NCBI GenBank assembly: GCA_933228675.1
Contig: OW121742.1
Span: forward strand, 36,526,779 to 36,590,778
Source: Stomorhina lunata
Lineage: Eukaryota; Arthropoda; Insecta; Diptera; Rhiniidae
Direction of reading: 5' to 3'
Length of the DNA stretch: 64,000 bases
Under the pieces are notes generated by a model that had not been told where the DNA came from, did no database searches, and saw nothing but the letters and a program-made list of their open reading frames with translations. Every line of letters starts with the position of its first letter. Position 1 is the first letter of the stretch. Positions 13,201 to 21,900 of this stretch are shown one piece after another. The position numbers and the translations under genes are program-made.

Positions 13201-13705
13201 AACTTTTCTATAGAAAAGTCATCCTATCGTCAACTTTTCTATAGAAAAGTCTTCCTATCGTCAACTTTTCTATAGAAAAGTCTTCCTATCGTCAACTTTT
13301 CTATAGAAAAGTCTTCCTATCGTCAACTTTTCTATAGAAAAGTCTTCCTATCGTCAACTTTTCTGTAGAAAAGTCTTCCTATCGTCAACTTTTCTATAGA
13401 AAAGTCTTCCTATCGTCAACTTTTCTATAGAAAAGTCTTCCTATCGTCAACTTTTCTATAGAAAAGTCTTCCTATCGTCAACTTTTCTATAGAAAAGTCT
13501 TCCTATCGTCAACTTTTCTATAGAAAAGTCTTCCGATCATCAACTTTTCTATAGAAAAGTCTTTTTATCGCCAACTTTTCTGTAGCAAAAGTTTTCCTAT
13601 CTTAAATTTTTTTGTAGCTAAAGACTTCCTTTTCCACTTTTCTATAGCAAAGATCTTCCTATCGCCAAGTTTTATATAGCAAAAGTTTCTTTGTCGTTAA
13701 CTTGC

Positions 13706-14689
13706 TTTAAAAATGTTTGCCATTAAAATTTCGGTTTTTTGGAAATCAGTGTAACAGAAAAACTAATTATCTCATATCAACATACACGTGTGCATTTTTC
13801 TCTCCTATTAGTTGATGATTTCAAATGATTAACATTTTACCTTTATAATTAGTTAATGCCAACATGAACATAAATCATTGCTACGGAAATAATTTAAAAA
13901 GATATTTCAAATTTTGTGCTATTGAGGAAAAACCCAGTTAATTGAGAAAAAGGTAATCGGAATTATTCCCTAAAGATGAATTTAATGTTCAAATATGGCT
14001 TAAATAGGAAAACTATCAAAGAAAATTATCATGAATTATTACTTAATAGAAAGACATGTATGTATTTTGTATGAGACACGTATGTATATGGTTCATATAA
14101 TCATAATGTGTATTGTAGCCTTTCATTGAAAACACACGCACTCTAGCCGCCTACCCCTTTCTGTATGCAACGTTTAATGTTCTTGTTAAATTATATAGAT
14201 ACATTGTATTCATTTACTAGCAGAGTGGTCCAAAATTTTATTTTTTTCAAATCTGATTTAGTATCGATTTTTTCATTATTAAAACTGATGAAGTGTAAGT
14301 TTGTAAACAAAATTTTATAATTTCCTTAAATCTATTCGAACTCAGGGCATATTTGTTTCTATCTCGAAATAATTTAAAAAAATGTTATATCCCTATTAAA
14401 ATTTAATATGATTTTGTAATTTTTCCGTCTTGTTACACAATTTCAATGAGTTTTATTCTCAAGCGCTGATTAAGGATATGTGTAAAATACATGTAATACA
14501 ATTTGCTTTTGTGAGTCTATATGTGTGAGTCCTTCATTACAAAGCATGTGCATATGTATGGGTATAAAGTAATAACGGTAATTGTCTGTGTTTGTTATGC
14601 TTTTAATAGGAGAATTCTCAAGATTTTTAATTTACTTTTTTTAAAGTGGAATTAAAAGTGTTTTCGTCTAAAATTTTAAGGAAAACGAA
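13706..14689. other. AT-rich spacer, no gene seen
   Basis: Non-tandem AT-rich sequence between sat-B and the next sat-A array. It contains short ATGTATGT-type runs but no open frame, RNA gene or element end that I can support. Confidence 0.6.
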
Positions 14690-15254
14690 AATTATAAACC
14701 CGTTTTTGACAAATTTCTCATAAAAATAAGAAATTTTTAAAAACTTCCTGTAAAAATAAGAAATTTTTTGACAAATTTCCTATAAAAATAAGAAATTTTT
14801 GAAAAATTTCCTATAAAAATAGGAAATTTTTGAAAAATTTCCTATAAAAATAGGAATTTTTTGAAAAATTTTCTATAAAAATAGGAAATTTTTGAAAAAT
14901 TGCCTATAAAAATAGGAAATTTTTGAAAAACTGCCTATAAAAATAGGAAATTTTTGAAAGATTTCCTAAAAAAATAGGAAAATTTTGAAAAATTTCCTAT
15001 AAAAATAGGAATTTTTTGAAAAATTTCCTATAAAAATAGGAAATTTTTGAAAAAATTCCTATAAAAATAGGAAATTTTTGAAAAAATTCCTATAAAAATA
15101 GGAAATTTTTGAAAAATTTCCTATAAAAATAGGAAATTTTTGAAAAATTTCCTAAAAAATTAAGAAATTTTGAAAAATTTCACAAAAAAAATACGAAATT
15201 TTTGAAAAATTTAAAAAAAAAATAAGATATTTTTGAAAATTTGTTATAAAAGTA

Positions 15255-15478
15255 AAAAACAATTTGAAAAATTTTCTACAAAAATAAGAATTATTTGAAA
15301 AGTTTCATATGAACATAAAAAATTTTTGAAAAATATATCGAAAAAATAAGAAATTTTTGAAAAATTTCCTGGCAAAATATGAAATTTTTTTAAAATTTCC
15401 TATAAAAATAAGAACTTTTTTTATAAATAAAAATAGAAAATTTTTGAAAAATTTCCTACAAAAATAAGAATTATTTGA
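15255..15478. repeat. Internal duplicated block in sat-A, copy 1
   Basis: Diverged segment sharing rare variants with 16758-16981 at an offset of about 1503 bp. The shared features include a stretch with ATATATCGAAAAAATAAG and the motif AAGAACTTTTTTTATA. The two copies bracket the homogenised core. Confidence 0.8.
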
Positions 15479-16757
15479 CAAAAAATAGGAAACTTTTGAA
15501 AAATTTCCTATAAAAATAGGAATTTTTTTGTAAAATTTCCTATAAAAATAGGAATTTTTTGAAAAATTTTCTATAAAAATAGGAAATTTTTGCAAAATTG
15601 CCTATAAAAATAGAAAATGTTTGAAAAATTGCCTATAAAAATAAGAAATTTTTGAAAAATTTCCTGTAAAAATAGGAAATTTTTGAAAAATTTCCTATAA
15701 AAATAGGAAATTTTTGAAAAATTTCCTATAAAAGTAGGAAATTTTTGAAAAATTTCCTATAAAAGTAGGAAATTTTTGAAAAATTTCCTATAAAAATAGG
15801 AAATTTTTGAAAAATTTCCTATAAAAATAGGAAATTTTTGAAAAATTTCCTATAAAAATAGGAAATTTTTGAAAAATTTCCTATAAAAATAGGAAATTTT
15901 TGAAAAATTTCCTATAAAAATAGGAAATTTTTGAAAAATTTCCTATAAAAATAGGAAATTTTTGAAAAATTTCCTATACAAATAGGAAATTTTTGAAAAA
16001 TTTCCTATACAAATAGGAAATTTTTGAAAAATTTCCTATAAAAATAGGAAATTTTTGAAAAATTTCCTATAAAAATAGGAAATTTTTGAAAAATTTCCTA
16101 TAAAAATAGGAAATTTTTGAAAAATTTCCTATAAAAATAGGAAATTTTTGAAAAATTTCCTATAAAAATAGGAAATTTCTGAAAAATTTCCTATAAAAAT
16201 AGGAAATTTTTGAAAAATTTCCTATAAAAATAGGAAATTTTTGAAAAATTTCCTATAAAAATAGGAAATTTTTGAAAAATTTCCTATAAAAATAGGAAAT
16301 TTTTGAAAAATTTCCTATAAAAATAGGAAATTTTTGAAAAATTTCCTATAAAAATAGGAAATTTTTGAAAAATTTCCTATAAAAACAGGAAATTTTTGAA
16401 AAATTTCCTATAAAAATAGGAAATTTTTGAAAAATTTCCTATAAAATTAGGAAAATTTTGAAAAATTTCCTATAAAAATAGGAAATTTTTGAAAAATTTC
16501 CTATAAAAATAGGAAATTTTTGAAAAATTTCCTATAAAAATAGGAAATTTTTGAAAAATTTCCTATAAAAATAGGAAATTTTTGAACAATTTCCTATAAA
16601 AATAGGAAATTTTTGAAAAATTTCCTATAAAAATAGGAAATTTTTGAAAAATTTCCTATAAAAATAGGAAATTTTTGAAAAATTTCCAATAAAAATAGGA
16701 AATTTTTGAAAAATTTCCTATAAAAATAGGAAATTTTTGAAAAATTTCCTATAAAAA

Positions 16758-16981
16758 AAAAACAATTTGAAAAATTTTCTACAAAAATAAGAATTATTTG
16801 AAAAGTTTCATGTGAAAATAAGAAATTTTTGAAAAATATATCGAAAAAATAAGAAATTTTTGAAAAATTTCCTGACAAAATATGAAGGTTTTTTAACATT
16901 TCCTATAAAAATAAGAACTTTTTTTATATATAAAAATAGAAAATTTTTGAAAAATTTTATACAAAAATAAGAATTATTTGA
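16758..16981. repeat. Internal duplicated block in sat-A, copy 2
   Basis: Second copy of the diverged block at 15255-15478, with a few substitutions. It marks the right edge of the uniform core. Confidence 0.8.
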
Positions 16982-17548
16982 AAAATTTCCTATAAAAATA
17001 AGAATTTTTTGAAAAATTTCCTGAAAAACTAAAAAGTTTTTGAAAATTTTCCTAAAAAATAAGAAATTTAAAAAAAAATGTTCTATAAAAATAAGAAATT
17101 CTTGAAAATTTTCTATAAAAAATTCAACATTTTTTATAGATTTCCTAAAATAAAAATTTTTTATGAGAAATTTCCTATAAAAACGAGAAACTTTTGAAAA
17201 ATTTCCTATAAAAATAAGATTTTTTAAAAAATTTCTTATCAAAAAAAGAAAATTTTAAAAAATTTCCTATAAAATAAGAATTTTTTTAAAAATTTCCTAA
17301 TAAAAAGAAGAAATTTTTGAAACATTTTGAAAATGTTTGAAAGTTTTGAAAAATTCCTACAAAAATAAGACATTTTTAAATATTTTCTATAAAAATAAGA
17401 AATTTTTGAAAGGTTTCCTATAAAAATAAAAAAATTGGAACAATTTCTTATAAAAATAAGGATTTTTTTTTAATTTCGTATAAAAAGAAGAAATTTTGTA
17501 AAATTTCCTATAAAAATAAGAAATTTTTCTATAAAAATTAGAAAGTTT

Positions 17549-17553
17549 CCTAT
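17549..17553. repeat. Target site duplication (CCTAT), element 3' side
   Basis: The five bases directly outside the LTR at 17554 are CCTAT. The same five bases lie directly outside the other LTR at 26263-26267. A 5-bp duplication is usual for BEL/Pao integrases. CCTAT is also one half of the short inverted stem CCTAT/ATAGG in the sat-A unit. Confidence 0.93.
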
Positions 17554-17854
17554 TGTTGGGGTGTAGCGCAAAGTATTTGTTACAAATATAAGATTAAAAA
17601 ATCGATTATAAATTGGGGGTTAAATATATGTTTATTTAACTGCGGGATACGCACCTTTTTTCGTCTGCGGTCACAATATAAGTAAGTGCTAATTACATTT
17701 TTATTAGCTAAGTAAGCGCCACGGATAAAAGTAACTTCAAGTTTGTGTACTAAAGAGAGAGAGCAGGATTGGAAAATTCCAGCTTTCTCTTTAGTACACT
17801 TGTGGCTTGGTTTACAAAACTTAAAACTAAAATAATAGGGTTCGCGCGTAAACA
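17554..17854 (-). repeat. 3' LTR of the BEL/Pao element (301 bp)
   Basis: It begins TG and ends CA on both strands (TGTTGGGG at the left, GCGTAAACA at the right). It is identical base for base to 25962-26262. On the element strand it has two AATAAA signals (plus-strand TTTATT at 17700-17705 and 17631-17636) that could direct polyadenylation. It also has a 14-bp perfect inverted repeat, GTGTACTAAAGAGA at 17745-17758 with its complement at 17786-17799. A 91-codon open frame spans the LTR on the minus strand and is likely chance. Confidence 0.97.
17745..17799 (-). other. Hairpin in the LTR (14-bp perfect stem)
   Basis: GTGTACTAAAGAGA (17745-17758) pairs perfectly with TCTCTTTAGTACAC (17786-17799). 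The 27-base interval contains a smaller dyad, GGAA-AA-TTCC. The same structure occurs in the other LTR at 26153-26207. If it lies in the transcribed R region it would form a stable RNA hairpin. Function is not known from sequence. Confidence 0.75.
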
Positions 17855-17868
17855 TCCCGCCCCCCTTG
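17855..17868 (-). promoter_or_regulatory. Polypurine tract of the BEL/Pao element
   Basis: On the element strand the sequence directly upstream of the 3' LTR reads CAAGGGGGGCGGGA, a purine run with one interrupting C. This position and composition fit the plus-strand primer site of LTR retrotransposons. Confidence 0.8.
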
Positions 17869-18082
17869 CTGTATATAAAATAGTTAATACATTTTTCGGT
17901 TTAAATTTTTTTGTAATAATTCACAAAGATGACTTAAGAGTATAATATAATTTTAAAATACAGTTCAGGGTTCAAAATTCAATATTTACTTTACGAATAT
18001 ATAAATGTAAAAAGTAATGAGAATAAAATAATATAAAAGAAAAAATTTTAAAAATAAAGTAGTGTAGATACAGCAATGGATA

Positions 18083-18901
18083 TTACACGCCAAATGTGCC
18101 GATGATAATCCAGCCGAGCATAGTGTCTTGCGCCATTGGGGTGCCCACTCTCTCGGCTTGAATGCTGGGACGTATTAAGCGAGGGTAGATATCTGCGCCA
18201 AGGGTAAAGTTGATGTGTTGGTTAACATAGAAGTTAGGGTCTGCAAGTCTCAAATTCGTATATAACGATGCAACTCGACTATCAATTTGCTCCTTTGGTT
18301 GTTTTTGTGGAAGACTATTGTCAATCTTGAAAGTTACATCGAACACTACACCTTCATCGTGGCGAGATCGTATTTTGGTTCGGCACCAACGGTCAGTTCC
18401 AGACCTTTCAACAGTCAGTTTATATTTCTCCACGAGAAATTCGGCAATGGAACTATATTCCACACATGGGTTAAGTATTCCTCTTACATTAGCCCAATTG
18501 TCCCCCAGTTTCATTTGAACAAATGCTGTTGGGAGTAGGGTAACAGTACGCAACTTGGTAGTGGATGATTGTTGAGAATTGGTGCTGTTTCTGCGATCTT
18601 CCTGAAGACGACGATGACGATGTAGAAGAGTATGGTGCTTACCCTTGCATTGGTGGCATCGTTCTGTGTTATGGCATCGATTTATTTGGTGGGAGTGAGC
18701 TAGGCAGTTCTCACAGTATTTGTGTTTTTTAATGACCTTTAGTTTTTCCAAGACATTCATTCTTTTAAATTTAAGGCACCTGCTGAGGGTGTGGTCTTGA
18801 CGGCATAAACGGCATTTGTGAGAAGGCTTACGATGTTGTTGACGGCGATTACCTCTTCGTTCTTCAATTGGCGAAACACTCCGGCGTTGGTGACGGGGCA
18901 T
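18083..18901 (-). CDS. BEL/Pao second ORF: Gag zinc knuckles plus inactivated protease-like domain
   Basis: Intact 272-codon ORF located after pol, where env would lie. It is very basic at the N terminus (residues 1-26). Three zinc knuckles follow: C30-C33-H37-C42, C63-C66-H71-C76 and C82-C85-H89/H90-H94. Their spacing (33 and 19 residues between first cysteines) is exactly that of the knuckles in this element's Gag-Pol (C349, C382, C401). Next comes a protease-like region (about 120-272) whose end, GADIYP...MLGWIIIG, matches GGDIYP...VFGWIVTG of the element's own protease. The catalytic LIDSASE of Gag-Pol (D501) is LNPCVE here, so Asp is replaced by Asn144 and the enzyme should be dead. No signal peptide or membrane segment is seen, so it is not env. 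The ATG lies 27 bases after the pol stop and 4 bases after a strong splice acceptor, suggesting expression from a spliced mRNA. Inference: an RNA-binding accessory or regulatory Gag paralogue. Confidence 0.88.
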   Translation of the reverse strand: MPRHQRRSVSPIEERRGNRRQQHRKPSHKCRLCRQDHTLSRCLKFKRMNVLEKLKVIKKHKYCENCLAHSHQINRCHNTERCHQCKGKHHTLLHRHRRLQEDRRNSTNSQQSSTTKLRTVTLLPTAFVQMKLGDNWANVRGILNPCVEYSSIAEFLVEKYKLTVERSGTDRWCRTKIRSRHDEGVVFDVTFKIDNSLPQKQPKEQIDSRVASLYTNLRLADPNFYVNQHINFTLGADIYPRLIRPSIQAERVGTPMAQDTMLGWIIIGTFGV

Positions 18902-18904
18902 ATT

Positions 18905-18928
18905 GCTGTAAATAGAGTAAAAAGAGAA
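18905..18928 (-). promoter_or_regulatory. Predicted 3' splice acceptor upstream of ORF2
   Basis: Reading the minus strand, a pyrimidine-rich run (TTCTCTTTTTACTCTATTTACAG) is cut just after AG at 18906. It is followed by CAAT and the ORF2 ATG at 18901. A tract of this quality placed immediately before a downstream ORF matches the arrangement of spliced env-type messages in retroelements. Splicing itself is inferred. Confidence 0.65.
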
Positions 18929-21900
18929 TTAGTGTTGTTCGGGGTTAGGAAGTAAAACTAGTTTAACTATGGGCCTAGTAACTACGCCATTAGCGGTTTG
19001 TACTTCGGCGACTCTAACACGATTGTCTCTACCACGTATAACATTTGCTATGCGGCCTAGTCGCCACTGATTGGGGGGTAAATTATCTTGCTTAATAACG
19101 ACAAGATCACCTGTGGCATAATCGCGTTGGGGGTACTTCCATTTCACGCGTTTGTGGAGTTCTTTCAAATACTCTTCTTTCCACCTTAGGGCAAATTGGT
19201 GATGCAGAACCTTTAATTTTTGCCACCGGTTTACGTAACTCAATGAATGGTCGGCTAAGTTAGGTTCTGGGGGTGATAATAGTGGACCTCCTATAAGGAA
19301 GTGTCCGGGGGTAAGCGCACATATATCTGCCGGATTCTCGCTCACAGGGCTAAGGGGTCTGGAGTTCAGACAAGCTTCGATTCTGGATAGCATCGTCGAA
19401 AACTCCTCAAAAGTGAAGCTTTGGTTATGTGCGATGCGTTTTAGATGGGTCTTAAAACTCTTAACGCCGGCTTCCCAGAGTCCGCCCATATGAGGCGCCC
19501 CTGGAGGTATAAAGTGCCATTCTAATGCGGCAAAACTATGTTGTTCAAGCACTTTTCGACGCACTAATTCTACAAAGCGAGCTCGGTCTGCGTCTATAAT
19601 GTGTGAAGCACCAACGAATCCAGTGCCGTTATCCGAGAAAAGTGCGATAGGTGCTCCTCGTCGGCTAAAGAATCTAGCGAACGCAGCTAGAAAAGCCTGG
19701 GTAGATATTTCTGTGGTGGCCTCAAGATGTATGGCCTTGGTCGCAAAACAGACGAAGACCAGTACGTAACCTTTCGTTACTCTACAGCCACGTCCAGCAT
19801 ACGTCTTTAGATCAAAGGGCCCAGCGAAGTCTACGCCAGTGTTGGCGAACGGACGTGATAAGGTAGTTCGCTCAGGGGGTAAAGCTGCCATCATTTGCTC
19901 ACTCTTTCGGCGCTTCAGTATCACACAAATACGACATCCTGAAATTATAGTTTTAATTAGAGTTTTTAGCTTTGGTACATAATAATAAGTTCGCATTAGT
20001 CGAAATAGTAACGCATTTTGACCATGAATCGAATACTTGTGGAGATAGCCTAAGAATAGCCTAGTATAGCGTCCATGGTATGGCAAAAGGATGGGAAATC
20101 GTTCGTCGTAACTCAGGGAAGGAGAATTTACTAAACGACCATTAATCCTAAGAATGCCATTAATATCGAGAAATGGATTGAAGGTTAGTATAGAGCTTTT
20201 ACGGGGAATGCCCAAACCTTGAGATAACAAATCATATTCTTTCTCAAAGTATAATTTCTGACAGGCAATAATCATTCGGCATTTAGCGTTTTCAATTTCG
20301 GCTCGTGTAAATTCTTCGCTTGTCACAAGCATGTGTCGCAAGTTTCTTCTGCAGCTGTAATAGAATCGGAAAACTCGGCAAATAATGCGCATAGCTTTTG
20401 GGAAGTTGGAAAAGTCGTTTAATATATCTGAGTTTTGAACTTGATTTAAGTGGACTTGAACAGGTTTCGCCTCTTCATCAGTTGAAAAGTTTGAAGAACT
20501 AAGTGGCCATTGATCTTGAGGGAGTTTTAGCCATGAAGGTCCATGCCACCATAAGTTATTCGTTATGAGCTGGGAGAATGTCAAGCCACGGGTTGCCAAA
20601 TCGGCGGGGTTACTTTGAGAGTCAACATGAAACCAAGATTGACTCCCGACTTTTTCAACAATGGAAGAAACTCTGTTCTCAACGAAAGTTTTCCATCGGT
20701 TAGGGGGTTTCTGCAACCATGCCAAGACTATAGTTGAGTCAGTCCAAAGAAAGAGCTTAAGATCCTTAAGATTAAGTTGAGATTGTATGGATTCAATCAT
20801 GGTTGCCATGAGTTCTGCTCCGCAGAGTTCCTTGCGGGGTAACGAGACGAACTTTATCGGGGCCACTTTCGTTTTAGCAACTAAGAGATGAGTGGAAATA
20901 AAACCGTTGTTTTCTGCTCGAAGGTATAAAGTGGCAGCATAAGCTTTCTCCGACGCATCGCAAAACCCATGTAGTTCAATAGAATACGATGGATCGAAAT
21001 CAACAAATCGAGGGATTTTTATTTTTTCTATATTGGAGTAATCATCGGTGAATTCGTGCCATTGCTTCAAAGTGGATTCCTTCAAACTTTCGTCCCAGTC
21101 GGTTTCATCTTTCCAAACTTGTTGCATTATGATTTTGGCCACGATTATTTTGGGGGCTAGCCAACCGGCGGGGTCAAAGAGTTTGGCGATTTCAGACAAA
21201 ACTGACCTTTTCGATGTTGATTTTCGATCGGGGTAACTTTTTAATTGGAAATAAAAGTAATCACTTCCCGCATTCCAACGCAAGCCTAAAGTTTTAGTAG
21301 TACTAGAGTCAGATAATTGAAGAAACTCTGTACCTAAGAGATGTTCGGGGGGTAGATCCTTGAGTAAATACTCGTGGTTGGCAGTCCATTTACGGAGTTC
21401 AAATCCAGCGGATCGGAGGACTTCGATAAGTTGATCTCGAGCCTTTAAGGCTGTAGAGAGGGTATGAGCTCCAGCCAAAACATCATCAACGTACATAAAA
21501 TCCCTTAAGATTTCTGATACTATGGGGTTTGTATTTTCGCAGGACTTGGCTATCTCTAGTAACGTACGAATCGCCAGATACGGGGCACAGTTCACGCCGA
21601 AGGTGACTGTTTTTAATTCAAAATCTTGAGGATCTTCATTGGGGGTTTTTCGAAATATTATTCGTTGAAATGGGGTATGTGAAGGATTCACAAGTATCTG
21701 GCGATACATCTTCTCAATGTCAGAATTGAAGACATATCTGAAGAGCCTCCAACGCAGAATTAATACATTCAGATCCGATTGCAAAGTTGGACCGGGGTAA
21801 AGTAAGTCATTAAGACTGTTTCCGTTTGATGAGGGGCTAGACGCGTTGAAAACTACTCGCAATTTTGTAGAAGTGCTTTCAGGTTTGATCACGGCGTGAT

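Larger units (their letters stand above)
8490..13705. repeat. Sat-B 31-bp satellite array (about 165 units)
   Basis: Nearly uniform tandem array with an exact 31-bp period. Each unit is a perfect 18-bp palindrome, ACTTTTCTATAGAAAAGT, plus the 13-bp segment CTTCCTATCGTCA. Units in the centre (about 8800-13500) differ by isolated substitutions such as TATAG to TACAG or TGTAG, CTTCC to CATCC, or AACTTTT to AACATTT. Units at both ends (8490-8700 and 13560-13705) are clearly decayed, with lost palindromes and indels. This is the pattern expected of unequal exchange with a homogenised core. No open reading frame of note is present. Confidence 0.97.
14690..17553. repeat. Sat-A array, inverted orientation (centre G, loop AAAA)
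   Basis: Tandem 31-bp units written on this strand with a central TTTTTGAAAAA and the loop CCTATAAAAATAGG, so the reverse complement of the array at 45-50 kb. The core (about 15600-16740) is nearly uniform and the flanks are diverged. A block of about 225 bp at 15255-15478 is repeated at 16758-16981, sharing the private string AAAAACAATTTGAAAA and the sequence after it. The BEL/Pao element is inserted at the right end of this array. Low-complexity Phe/Ile/Lys open frames on the minus strand are artefacts. Confidence 0.95.

Noticed and set aside
8490..13705. CRISPR-like array (palindromic repeats at regular spacing)
   Set aside because: The 13-bp segments between palindromes are all the same, so there are no distinct spacers, and the context is eukaryotic satellite DNA.
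15305..17242. Phe/Ile/Lys-rich open frames of 96-144 codons
   Set aside because: They lie wholly inside the 31-bp satellite and mirror its period (93 bases equal 31 codons over three units).
17580..17855. 91-codon frame in each LTR as a gene
   Set aside because: Present identically in both LTRs simply because the LTRs are identical; no motif and it ends at the LTR border.
18083..18901. Env gene of an errantivirus-like BEL element
   Set aside because: No signal peptide, furin-type site or transmembrane segment; instead zinc knuckles and protease-like motifs are present.
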